Assembly (NCBI GenBank): GCA_937967805.1
Contig: CALBTC010000229.1
Span: 1-17,723, forward strand
Origin: an uncultured Anaerolineaceae bacterium
Lineage (GTDB): Bacteria > Chloroflexota > Anaerolineae > Promineifilales > Promineifilaceae
Length of the DNA: 17,723 nucleotides
Direction of reading: 5' to 3'
How positions within the stretch are numbered: the first letter of the stretch is position 1; the number at the start of each line of letters is the position of its first letter. Shown here piece after piece: positions 7,309 through 14,094 of this stretch. Under the pieces are notes generated by a model, which was not told the DNA's origin, did not search any database, and was given only the letters and a program-made list of their open reading frames with translations. Both the position numbers and the translations under genes were made by a program.

Positions 7309-8106
7309 TTAGCGCAAGTTCAAGCGGCTGGCCGCCTGCTGACAAAGGCTGGCACCTCCGGCTGCATACCATTCTTGCAATGTTGGGCTTTCTGTTAACC
7401 CGGCCTTGGCCTCTTCGTAAATGCCGGTGGCCCAAACGTAATAGCGTTGGGTCTCGGCTGCCCAATTGTCCCAACTGCTGCCCGCAGCCACATGCCCACC
7501 GTTATAACCGGCAAACGCTTTACCCACATCACCGGCCGTTTGCACCAGCCGTTCGGCAAAGTAGTTCATGCCGCGGCGGGCGTTTGTGTTGGGGTCCAGC
7601 ATATCTTCACCAGCGGAGAAGTGAAAGGGCATTACCTGGAATAGGCCTTGGGCACCAGCTACAGACAGTGCCTGCGGGTCACCGCACGATTCGATCTGCA
7701 TGATGGTGGCCACCATGTCGGGGTCGAGGCTGTGTTCGTTGGCCCAACGCACGATGTCAGCTTCCCAATATTTGACTTCATCAGAGAAAACGGCCGAAAT
7801 CTTACCCTGGTAATTCACCGCTTTGCCGACCGCATTGCTAGCATTGGCACTTTCAACTTCAGTTTCACCACCATCTAACAAAGGCAAATCGGCCTGTGCC
7901 AGTCGTGGCAGCACCAACGAGGCAAACAAAAGCACACCAACCAAAACAAAGACAAGGATCATCATCATGCGCTGCTGCGTTGGGTCCGGCGGCAGGTCAT
8001 ACTCTTCAATGATGATTTCCGGTTCGTACTCAAACTGCTCGTCGTACTCATTCAATGGCGTATCTACCGTCCAGAATGTAGTTAGCTGTTGTTCGTAGAC
8101 CGTCAT
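7309..8106 (-). CDS. Membrane-anchored SLT-type lytic transglycosylase
   Basis: The 265-residue protein has an acidic cytoplasmic N-terminus (residues 1-45, rich in Glu/Asp/Tyr), a membrane helix at about 47-66 ([20 protein letters not shown]), and an outside SLT/lysozyme-like domain from about 108. Catalytic Glu139 is in [10 protein letters not shown], followed by [14 protein letters not shown], the NARRGMNYF helix and the FAGYNGG motif at 198-204. All these are standard for family 1 transglycosylases, which cleave the glycan strands of peptidoglycan. The acidic, tyrosine-rich tail inside the cell is unusual and could bind a partner; the neighbouring gene encodes a membrane protein with a strongly basic tail. 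ATG at 8106 has GAGGT upstream. It sits 56 bp downstream of that membrane protein gene, probably in the same operon. Confidence 0.88.
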   Translation of the reverse strand: MTVYEQQLTTFWTVDTPLNEYDEQFEYEPEIIIEEYDLPPDPTQQRMMMILVFVLVGVLLFASLVLPRLAQADLPLLDGGETEVESANASNAVGKAVNYQGKISAVFSDEVKYWEADIVRWANEHSLDPDMVATIMQIESCGDPQALSVAGAQGLFQVMPFHFSAGEDMLDPNTNARRGMNYFAERLVQTAGDVGKAFAGYNGGHVAAGSSWDNWAAETQRYYVWATGIYEEAKAGLTESPTLQEWYAAGGASLCQQAASRLNLR

Positions 8107-8162
8107 AGTTTACCTCGATCAATGCGGGGCGTAAACGTGCCAGTTAAGTTAAATGGTCCTGT

Positions 8163-8996
8163 TTAATTGCGGTTGCGGGGTCTTGCCTGCAAACCGTTCA
8201 ACGGGGAGCGGCGCATGCCGTTGGGTCGTGGTGGACGCTGCCGTACGCGAGACGCAACGGGTTGGCGCTGTGGCTGCGGTGCTGGCGCTGGCTCATTGTA
8301 TTCTTCCACGGGCATGTTTACCTGGGTAGGTTGGGCGCTGACGCGTTTGGGAACGGCCGTTCGCTTGGGTGCCGCAGTTTGAGCCGCAGGTGTACGACGG
8401 CGCACGTTGGTAGCCGGGCGGCGGCGGGTAGCCGTGGTATTGGCTGCCGGACGCTTTGTCGGCGTATCGGCCACATCGTTGAACTCGAAGATATGTTCAC
8501 CCGCTACTGAAAAGGCACCGATGAACAAAATGCGCGTGAGCCAGACCAGAACGGCGACAAAAATGGGCACATACAGCAGCAGCTGTTCGCGGCTGAGCAC
8601 CTCGTTGCCGAAATTGTGGTTGAGCAGCGTGAGGGAAATAGCCCACCAGGTCATCACGGCGTTCATGGTGGCTCCCAGCAGCCAGGCGCCCATCAGGTAC
8701 CAGACCTCTTTGGGTTCGTCCATGCCCCGTTCTGGCGTGAAGAGACGCACCAGACCGGCGAAGTCAATAGAGCAGAAGGCGATAGCCAGAATGGACGCCC
8801 ACTGGATACCCAAAAAGCGCACGTCGCCGATGAGATTGCGCAGCGCATATTGGGTCGTATCAAAGTTGAAAATTTCAAAGGCGATCAGGGCTACAATTAG
8901 AATGAAGCCAATCGCCGTTTTCTTGGGCACAGAGCTGGTCAGAGCAGACAGCCGCGTACCGACGGTTTGGGGTCGCATGTATTGATTATTTTGCAT
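8163..8996 (-). CDS. Four-helix membrane protein with basic Arg/Pro-rich C-terminal tail, unknown function
   Basis: I do not recognise the family. The start at 8996 is preferred over the ATG at 9005 because the AAGGAG site overlaps the latter and sits 9 nt before the former; this gives 277 residues. Four hydrophobic helices are predicted at about 26-44, 61-85, 101-124 and 139-163, and the protein then turns into a low-complexity, strongly basic tail from about 175 to the end, rich in Arg, Pro, Ala, Thr and Gln (for example TRRRPATNVRRRTPAAQ). Such a tail may bind nucleic acid, membrane lipid or an acidic partner. It is the first gene of a likely operon with an SLT transglycosylase bearing an acidic cytoplasmic tail. 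A role in a cell-envelope or DNA-transfer machine is possible but only a guess. Confidence 0.75.
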   Translation of the reverse strand: MQNNQYMRPQTVGTRLSALTSSVPKKTAIGFILIVALIAFEIFNFDTTQYALRNLIGDVRFLGIQWASILAIAFCSIDFAGLVRLFTPERGMDEPKEVWYLMGAWLLGATMNAVMTWWAISLTLLNHNFGNEVLSREQLLLYVPIFVAVLVWLTRILFIGAFSVAGEHIFEFNDVADTPTKRPAANTTATRRRPATNVRRRTPAAQTAAPKRTAVPKRVSAQPTQVNMPVEEYNEPAPAPQPQRQPVASRVRQRPPRPNGMRRSPLNGLQARPRNRN

Positions 8997-9068
8997 GATC
9001 CGCATCTCCTTGTTGTTTGCCCCTCTGCTTGGGCAATCTTCTTTCCAGTGCGCCTAATTTGTGAAGAG

Positions 9069-9099
9069 GGAGCTGATTGGGGGCGCACCAATCAGCTCC
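9069..9099. promoter_or_regulatory. 12-bp hairpin in the leader of the membrane-protein operon
   Basis: GGAGCTGATTGG (9069-9080) and CCAATCAGCTCC (9088-9099) form a perfect stem with a 7-nt loop. It lies between the predicted minus-strand transcription start (near 9123) and the start codon at 8996. There is no T-tract, so it is more likely a leader structure (mRNA stability or control) than a terminator. Confidence 0.5.
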
Positions 9100-9118
9100 G
9101 GGAGGGTGTGGAACATTC

Positions 9119-9140
9119 GTTCTAAAACGGATATTAGAAC
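9119..9140. promoter_or_regulatory. Operator-like dyad over the -10 element
   Basis: GTTCTAA (9119-9125) and TTAGAAC (9134-9140) are perfect inverted repeats separated by 8 bp. The dyad covers the -10 box of the minus-strand promoter (9131-9136), the expected position for a repressor site. The regulator is unknown. Confidence 0.5.
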
Positions 9141-9159
9141 AAGCGTGCTAATCTGTCAA
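9131..9159 (-). promoter_or_regulatory. Promoter of the membrane protein/transglycosylase/VOC operon
   Basis: On the minus strand a perfect TTGACA (9154-9159) is followed after exactly 17 bp by TAATAT (9131-9136). Transcription would start near 9123, giving a leader of about 125 nt before the start codon at 8996. Confidence 0.7.
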
Positions 9160-9565
9160 GACGAATTTTGCGTTTTTGTGGCGATACTTGTCACAATCAG
9201 AGGAAAATTGGCGGAAATTATAATGGTCAGTGGTTGATTGAACCGCAAAGGGCGCGAAGAACGCAAAGAATGAAAGAGAGTGTCATTACGTTTTTTGCGC
9301 TAAAAATTTTTTTTCAATAAGCGTAACGACAACAGAATTTGGCAAAACTGATCGTAAAGCATTGGTCTCTACTCAAAAATGAGGCACAAGTTGTCGAAGG
9401 GCAGGCTGGTGCCAATCGTTTCTTCCGTGCCAACGACCAGCTTGTAAGCGTAGGGTTGGCCGATGAAGGGATTGGGGTAGAGGGCGGTGCAGAGGAAACG
9501 GCCGTTCCCCACGCATTTCCCCTTTCCCCCATTCCGATCTATACTACTGTTCCAGAACCGGCACA
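9160..9565. other. Non-coding stretch upstream of the STAND gene
   Basis: No convincing gene is seen in this roughly 400-bp stretch. At about 9241-9270 there is a purine-rich direct-repeat-like string (CCGCAAAGGGCGCGAAGAAC followed by GCAAAG) of the kind found as intergenic filler in many genomes. On the minus strand, 9369-9503 reads as a plausible protein tail (TALYPNPFIGQPYAYKLVVG and about 17 more residues, then a stop). It has no matching upstream part in frame, so it may be the decayed end of a lost gene. Confidence 0.35.
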
Positions 9566-9582
9566 AAATGTGCCACACATTT
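9566..9582. promoter_or_regulatory. Palindrome upstream of the STAND gene
   Basis: AAATGTG (9566-9572) and CACATTT (9576-9582) are perfect inverted repeats with a 3-bp centre, 40 bp before the ATG at 9623. The position and symmetry suit an operator, possibly for the protein's own XRE-type domain, but there is no second copy to support this. Confidence 0.35.
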
Positions 9583-9622
9583 CTTTTGCGTCCATTACAC
9601 TACATCACAACTGAGGTCCCAG

Positions 9623-12229
9623 ATGCCCTCCAGCCAAACATTTGCCGACTTACTGGCCAGCTTGATTCAACAGGACGGCCGTCACGTGCGGCAGCTAGAG
9701 GCCGAAACGGCCCGGCGCTTTGGCGCGGCGGCCAGGGTACCTCATAACAGCATCAGCCGCTGGCTGCGCGGCGAGGTGAAGCGGCCGCGCAGTTGGCAAG
9801 ATCTGTTGAAACTGGCTGCTGTCCTGAATCTGTCTGATGAGCAAACCACCCATTTGTTGCAGACAGCGGGACATCCCTCTCTCACGGCGCTGGCCGATCT
9901 GGTTAACCAGCCGGAAGCCGACGCATTGCTAGGCGTGTGGCATCGGCCGGCGGTGCCAGAGGCAGAGCCGCCGTTTCAGGTGCCACCGCAGCTTGGCCCA
10001 TTTGTTGGGCGCGAGGATTTGGTAGCTAACCTGAAGCGGGCTCTGAGCAGCCATAGCAAACGTCGCGTTTGTTGTCAGTTGGGGATGGCCGGGCTGGGTA
10101 AATCCAGCCTGGCCATTTTCATTGGCTATGCCCTGCGCCGGCAGTTCCCCGATGGCGTGCTGTGGCTGGATTTGGAGCAGACGGATTCGCTCTCGGCTTT
10201 GGGCAGCATAGCCAATTCATTCAACGTCGATGTGAGCCAATACCCGGACGTGGGCAGCCGCAGCAGCCAGGTGCGCGAGCTGCTGGCTGACAAACATGTC
10301 CTGCTCATTTTGGATAACGTGATGGATGATGGCCAGATACGGCCGCTGCTCCCACCAGATGGACATTGTGCCGTACTCATCACCACCCGCCGCCAGGATT
10401 TGGCCGTTTCTGATGATGCCATCCGCTTACAAGTGCCGCCATTTCGACCGGAAAAAGGCGAAAGCGCTGCGCTTTTTGCCGAGGTTTTAGGGACGAAACC
10501 GGTGGCCGCGCAGCAGGAAACGTTTGGCCAGATCGCCGATTTGCTGGGGCATCTGCCGCTGGCCATCCACATTGTAGCCGGCCGGCTGAAGCACGAGCCG
10601 GGCTGGACGCCGCAGCAGATGCTCAGCCGGTTACAAGATGCCGGGCAGCGGCTCAACTTATTGGCGCGCGGCGACCAGCAGGTGCGGCGCTCTTTTTTAC
10701 TCAGCTACCAGATGCTAACCACGGCCGACCAGGCGCTCTTTGCATCGCTGGGGGTTTTTGCCGGCGAGACGTTTGCCGCCGAAGCGGTAGCCGCAATTTC
10801 CCAGCAAACATTACTTGAGGCAGAAGATGGGCTGCGGCGGCTGTTTGCCGTCTCGTTGGTTCAGGTGGTGCGGAACGGCCGTTACCAACTACATCCTCTC
10901 CTACGCGACTTTAGTCGAGAACAGCCCCAACCCGCCGGATTGCGCCCGCGTTACGCCCGCTACTTTATCCATCTGGCACAAAACCAGGCCGATGACCAGG
11001 CGATGCTTGAGCCCGAGCAGCAAAACATCGTCGACGCTTTTTACGTGGGTGCAGAGGAAGAGTTGGATACGGCCGTTATTCCCGGCATCATTGCTTTTTA
11101 CCCCTACCTGCAACACAAAGGAGACCTGGCCGAAGCGGCCGATTTACTAAAACTGGCAGAACGATTGACCCGCAAGTTGCAGAATCCGGCCTGGCTTGTG
11201 CAAATCTGGCAAAACTTGGGATACACAAAAATGAAACAAGGTCATCCAGAAGAAGCAGAATCTTACTACCAGGAAGCATTGGCCCTGGCCAAAGCAGAAG
11301 ATGACGGTGTGCAAACGGCCGAAATCCTGTTGAAGTTAGGCGCATTGGCCTACCGGCGCAGCCAGTTCGACGATGCCACCGCACTGTATGAAGAAGCGCT
11401 GGCCATTGCTCGCTCACATGAAGCCGCCGAGCTGATTGCCAGCCTGCTGGCTAACCTGGGTTTGATTGCTGCCTCGACTGGCGATTTGCCCACGGCGATT
11501 GAACTTTATGAAGAAGCCTTACCCCTGGCGCGTTCCACGGAAAATCGGCCGTTGACCATTATTCTGCTGCAAAATTTGGGCAACCAGTTGGAAGCCAGGG
11601 GGGATTTTGCCACGGCCAAAGCCCATTTTGAGGAAGGATTGCAGCTGGCCGAAGGGCAAAACGACCCCGAGCTGCGCAGCCGCATGTTGGGCAATTTGGG
11701 TTCGGTGGCCTGCCATTTGGGCAACTACGCAGAGGCAGCGGCGCACTTTCGCTCTGGCCTGCAACTGGCGGAGAAGAACAACCTGCCCATTCAGATTTAC
11801 CGGCAGCAGGCGAACTTGGGGCGTGCGGCCGTTTTGCGCGGGCAGCATCGGGAGGCCAACGGCCATTACCGGGAGGCGTTGGCATTGGTGCAAACGCTCA
11901 ACTTCCCTGAAGACCACGGCATGATTCTCAACCAGGCGGGCGACTGTTACCTGGCCCAGGATTTGTATACGGAGGCCGAAACGTTTTACGAAGAAGCACG
12001 CCAGATCGCCCAGACGGGCAACCTGACCCGCGTGCTGCCGCTGAGCCTGTTTGGCCTGGCGCAGGTGGCGGCCAGACGGGGCAACGTGTCTGAGGCGGTC
12101 CGGTTGGGCAAAGCAAGCCGGGAAATCTTGCTGCGTAAGGGGCACCAAAAAGCCAACGAGGTGTGGTGGTGGCTAAAAGAGCTGCCCGGCGAGGTTTTGG
12201 AAAACGAAGACAAGGACGCCACCGAATGA
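9623..12229 (+). CDS. STAND signalling protein: XRE-like HTH, NB-ARC ATPase and TPR repeats
   Basis: This 868-residue protein has the layout of a signal-transduction ATPase with numerous domains. Residues about 6-85 look like an XRE-family helix-turn-helix (NSISRWLRGEVKRPRSWQDL). The NB-ARC ATPase follows at about 124-350: P-loop GMAGLGKSS at 154-162 (Lys160), Walker B HVLLILDNV at 225-233 with Asp231, sensor-like VLITTRR at 251-257 and the GHLPLA motif at 309-314. A winged-helix-like part follows at about 370-440. From about 525 to 840 there are seven or eight tetratricopeptide repeats (for example LANLGLIAASTGDLPTAIEL). TPRs are the likely sensor, ATP/ADP exchange the switch, and the HTH the output. 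The start ATG has GAGGT upstream. Its target is unknown; the neighbouring type III CRISPR locus may be chance. Confidence 0.88.
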   Translation: MPSSQTFADLLASLIQQDGRHVRQLEAETARRFGAAARVPHNSISRWLRGEVKRPRSWQDLLKLAAVLNLSDEQTTHLLQTAGHPSLTALADLVNQPEADALLGVWHRPAVPEAEPPFQVPPQLGPFVGREDLVANLKRALSSHSKRRVCCQLGMAGLGKSSLAIFIGYALRRQFPDGVLWLDLEQTDSLSALGSIANSFNVDVSQYPDVGSRSSQVRELLADKHVLLILDNVMDDGQIRPLLPPDGHCAVLITTRRQDLAVSDDAIRLQVPPFRPEKGESAALFAEVLGTKPVAAQQETFGQIADLLGHLPLAIHIVAGRLKHEPGWTPQQMLSRLQDAGQRLNLLARGDQQVRRSFLLSYQMLTTADQALFASLGVFAGETFAAEAVAAISQQTLLEAEDGLRRLFAVSLVQVVRNGRYQLHPLLRDFSREQPQPAGLRPRYARYFIHLAQNQADDQAMLEPEQQNIVDAFYVGAEEELDTAVIPGIIAFYPYLQHKGDLAEAADLLKLAERLTRKLQNPAWLVQIWQNLGYTKMKQGHPEEAESYYQEALALAKAEDDGVQTAEILLKLGALAYRRSQFDDATALYEEALAIARSHEAAELIASLLANLGLIAASTGDLPTAIELYEEALPLARSTENRPLTIILLQNLGNQLEARGDFATAKAHFEEGLQLAEGQNDPELRSRMLGNLGSVACHLGNYAEAAAHFRSGLQLAEKNNLPIQIYRQQANLGRAAVLRGQHREANGHYREALALVQTLNFPEDHGMILNQAGDCYLAQDLYTEAETFYEEARQIAQTGNLTRVLPLSLFGLAQVAARRGNVSEAVRLGKASREILLRKGHQKANEVWWWLKELPGEVLENEDKDATE

Positions 12230-12249
12230 ATTCGGCGTCTATGTATGAA

Positions 12250-12357
12250 AATCTGCTCAAGCAGATTGCAGGAGCATAGTTGCTTCCAGTGCGCTTGAGC
12301 GTACTTAACTTTTTAGCCGGGGAATTCATTCCTCGGCCACGGTGGTGAATGAATTCC
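12250..12357. repeat. Hairpins after the STAND gene
   Basis: ATCTGCT/AGCAGAT pair at 12250-12265 (2-bp centre). GGAATTCATTC (12321-12331) and GAATGAATTCC (12347-12357) form an 11-bp perfect stem with a 15-nt loop. Neither has a good T-tract. They may stabilise or end the STAND mRNA; no coding sequence is seen here. Confidence 0.4.
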
Positions 12358-12385
12358 AGCATTGTCAAAGCAGGAAGACAATCAA

Positions 12386-12432
12386 AGATTGCGCAGATTG
12401 AAAGGATTTTATCTGCTAAATCTGCGCAATCT
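12386..12432. repeat. 14-bp perfect inverted repeat between converging genes
   Basis: AGATTGCGCAGATT (12386-12399) and AATCTGCGCAATCT (12419-12432) pair perfectly around a 19-nt loop. It lies just beyond the end of the small minus-strand gene at 12454. A run of A follows on the plus strand (12439-12444), but it is on the wrong side to give the minus-strand transcript a T-tract. Strings of this TCTGCGCAATCTG kind also occur as intergenic repeats in many genomes. Confidence 0.5.
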
Positions 12433-12453
12433 GCTGATAAAAAATCTAATAAG

Positions 12454-12630
12454 TTAGCCGCCGACGGGATCATCCCAGCCAGTTGTGGTGGGTGGGGTTG
12501 GCGTCGGATCGCCGGCGATGCTAGTTGCAGTGGTTGGGCTGGGTCCGATCAGCGTCGTTGCCAGAAGCAGCAGTAAGCCGATCAAAATAACTGCTTGATG
12601 AATACGAGACTTCAAAGAACGGTAAAACAT
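12454..12630 (-). CDS. 58-residue secreted or membrane microprotein, unknown function
   Basis: This short gene is easily missed. Its ATG (12628-12630 on the complement) is preceded by GGAGG and then the 6 bases TTCACC, one of the best ribosome sites in the window. The product starts with basic residues (MFYRSLKSRIHQ), then a hydrophobic segment (AVILIGLLLLLATTLIG, about residues 13-29), then a possible signal-peptidase site near TATS-IAG. It ends in a Pro/Thr-rich tail (DPTPTPPTTT) closing with GWDDPVGG. It should be exported or anchored in the membrane. It is transcribed away from the CARF-HTH gene, with 176 bp between their starts, so the two could share control. I do not recognise a family. 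A signal peptide attached to a random short frame is possible but unlikely given the Shine-Dalgarno site. Confidence 0.6.
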   Translation of the reverse strand: MFYRSLKSRIHQAVILIGLLLLLATTLIGPSPTTATSIAGDPTPTPPTTTGWDDPVGG

Positions 12631-12742
12631 GGTGAACCTCCATTACGGCTGGGGTTGGCGACTTCAGCACCAACCAATCCAATAAAAAAATCAGTTGGTT
12701 CCAGCGTAGGAGGCGCAAAAAAGAAGGCTTTCCCGTATTTGG

Positions 12743-12754
12743 GGAACAAGTTCC
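12743..12754. promoter_or_regulatory. Short palindrome upstream of the CARF-HTH gene
   Basis: GGAAC-AA-GTTCC forms a 12-bp palindrome 52 bp before the CARF-HTH start codon, in the divergent intergenic region. Around it AAGAAGG (12721-12727) and CCTTCTT (12770-12776) also pair. AACCAA (12672-12677) and TTGGTT (12695-12700) form a further dyad nearby. These could be operators for one or both divergent genes. No strong sigma-70 promoter is visible. Confidence 0.35.
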
Positions 12755-12806
12755 TGGATCAATTTGATACCTTCTTAAATTAGGCGGGGGGAAGGTAGGG
12801 AACGCA

Positions 12807-13817
12807 ATGAAAACAGTTGGGAAACGGCCGTACGTCTACATCGCCACGCTGGGAAACGCGCCCCAGGTGGTCACCATTGCCTTGGATCGGCTGCTACCGC
12901 AGTATCCGTTTGTGGAAGTGTGTGTGATTCACACTGACGCCACGCCGGACGCAAACCTGCCCCAGATGAAATTCAGCACGATGCACGAATCGGTGCAGCA
13001 GCTAGACGCCGAGTTTGAAAATGCCAGGCTTTTGGAAGAAACCGCCGGGGAGAAGGTGTGGCGGGTTGATTACCGCGTGGGGGACCGCTACTACCAATTT
13101 CGCTATCGCCGGGTGTTGATCCAGCGGGAGGTACAGGAGCCGGGCGAGCTGGCGACCTATCACCCGGTCAAAGACGTGGAGACAGAAGAAAATTCCCAGG
13201 CGGCGTTCCGCACCATTTTCCGCACGGTTAAGCGATACAAAGCGCAGCGGGCCATCATTCATTTTAACCTGGCGGGCGGGCGCAAGAGCATGTCGGTGTT
13301 TGCCATGTCGGCGGCGCAGATGTTGTTTGCCCCGGGCGACAAGCTGTGGCACGTCATGTCCCGCTACGAATTTATGAACAGCCGCGCCATGCACGACGAG
13401 GCAGAGCAGAGCCGGCTGGTGGCCATTCCTTATGTTTCCGTCACCTCGCTGCATCCTGCCCTGGGGATGCTGATTGCCAGCAACGACCCGTACGACATTT
13501 TGCAGGCGCAGGAAAATTACCTGCACCTGATGGATTTGCAGCGCAAAGAAAAGTTCCTGCGCACGCTGGATTTTGACGAGTACCAGATTTTGGTGGGTGT
13601 GGCTCAGGGGTTAAACAACGAGGAGATTGGCAGCCGGCTAAAAAAAAGTTTGGCGGCCAAAACGGTGGCCAACAAATTAACCACCATTTATGAAACGTAC
13701 CTGGTGTCGATTTCGGAGGGGGTGACGGCCGTTTCCCGCCCCGAAAACGAAAACATGCGCACCTTTCTCGCCGCTGAATTTGGTGCCTACTTTCAGCAGC
13801 GCAATGAAAGATTGTGA
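12807..13817 (+). CDS. CARF-domain CRISPR-associated protein (Cas_NE0113-like) with C-terminal LuxR-type helix-turn-helix
   Basis: The 336-residue protein has two parts. Residues 1 to about 225 form a CARF (Rossmann-like) domain that should bind cyclic oligoadenylate: the opening VYIATLGNAPQVVTIALDRLL resembles the TLG-x-SPQVVT start of the Cas_NE0113 (TIGR02584) family, and the second CARF motif is FNLAGGRKSMSVFAMSA (Asn154, Gly157-Gly158, Arg159, Lys160, Ser161). Residues about 254-300 match a LuxR/GerE helix-turn-helix: DEYQILVGVAQGLNNEEIGS followed by RLKKSLAAKTVANKLTTIYE. No HEPN R-x4-6-H RNase motif is evident. I infer a cyclic-oligoadenylate-responsive transcription factor of the type III-B system downstream; family members can also act as ring nucleases. 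A GGGAAGG/AGGGA-rich leader serves as ribosome site. The CARF call is strong, the HTH call good. Confidence 0.82.
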   Translation: MKTVGKRPYVYIATLGNAPQVVTIALDRLLPQYPFVEVCVIHTDATPDANLPQMKFSTMHESVQQLDAEFENARLLEETAGEKVWRVDYRVGDRYYQFRYRRVLIQREVQEPGELATYHPVKDVETEENSQAAFRTIFRTVKRYKAQRAIIHFNLAGGRKSMSVFAMSAAQMLFAPGDKLWHVMSRYEFMNSRAMHDEAEQSRLVAIPYVSVTSLHPALGMLIASNDPYDILQAQENYLHLMDLQRKEKFLRTLDFDEYQILVGVAQGLNNEEIGSRLKKSLAAKTVANKLTTIYETYLVSISEGVTAVSRPENENMRTFLAAEFGAYFQQRNERL

Positions 13818-13828
13818 CAGGTTTTACT

Positions 13829-13921
13829 GTAACTGTACAGATGCTCCGGCCGGCCTCCAGACCGAGCCGGCCGGGTGGCGCGGCGAGACGCCGGCCACAG
13901 CAAGAGAGTCTGTATAGTTAC
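13829..13921. repeat. Structured GC-rich element between CARF-HTH and cmr1
   Basis: An outer pair, GTAACTGTACAG (13829-13840) with CTGTATAGTTAC (13910-13921), matches at 11 of 12 positions and encloses a GC-rich core. In the core CCGGCCGGC (13846-13854) pairs perfectly with GCCGGCCGG (13866-13874), and GGCG-rich strings follow. It begins 11 bp after the CARF-HTH stop codon and could act as terminator (no T-tract), dispersed repeat or structured RNA. Confidence 0.5.
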
Positions 13922-13937
13922 GATTTATTTTGTGAAA

Positions 13938-13956
13938 TCAGGTGATGATCACCTGA
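13938..13956. promoter_or_regulatory. 19-bp near-perfect palindrome upstream of the cmr operon
   Basis: TCAGGTGAT (13938-13946), one central G, and ATCACCTGA (13948-13956) form nine paired positions on each side. It lies 139 bp before the cmr1 start codon. The length and symmetry are those of a site for a dimeric helix-turn-helix protein; the adjacent CARF-HTH protein is the obvious candidate. Confidence 0.55.
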
Positions 13957-13994
13957 CTTAGGACAATGGTCAACAAACAATTTACGCCAGCTTT

Positions 13995-14044
13995 TGGATT
14001 CCCGCCGACCTGCCCTCGCGAAGGCGTGGGGCGGGAATGACAGG
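13995..14044. repeat. REP-like palindromic repeat, copy 2
   Basis: ATTCCCGCC (13998-14006) pairs with GGCGGGAAT (14030-14038). The flanks TGGATTCCCGCC and GCGGGAATGACAGG are identical to those of the element at 162-190, while the loop differs and is longer, with an inner CGCGAAGGCG. It is a second copy of the same dispersed repeat, inserted in the cmr1 leader region. Confidence 0.6.
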
Positions 14045-14094
14045 TGAAGAATAGTTGTGTGACAAAGTGCATAGACACAAAAAGGAGAAAATTT

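Noticed and set aside
8407..8985. 192-residue open frame on the plus strand
   Set aside because: It is antisense to the membrane protein gene, whose minus frame has a ribosome site, promoter and a coherent helix pattern.
9339..9614. 91-residue open frame on the plus strand
   Set aside because: No Shine-Dalgarno site and no recognisable domain; the frame crosses the palindrome upstream of the STAND gene.
11519..12148. 209-residue open frame on the minus strand
   Set aside because: It is the antisense shadow of the TPR repeats of the STAND gene.
12349..12576. 75-residue open frame on the plus strand
   Set aside because: It runs through a 14-bp inverted repeat and antisense to the small minus-strand gene; it has no ribosome site and no protein-like pattern.
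14044..14094. Upstream start for cmr1 at 14044
   Set aside because: It begins at the edge of the REP-like repeat and lacks a ribosome site, whereas 14095 has AAGGAG and begins with the family's first strand.
12230..14094. CRISPR array near the cmr genes
   Set aside because: I looked for regularly spaced direct repeats of 24-40 bp here and elsewhere in the window and found none; the repeats present are isolated palindromes.
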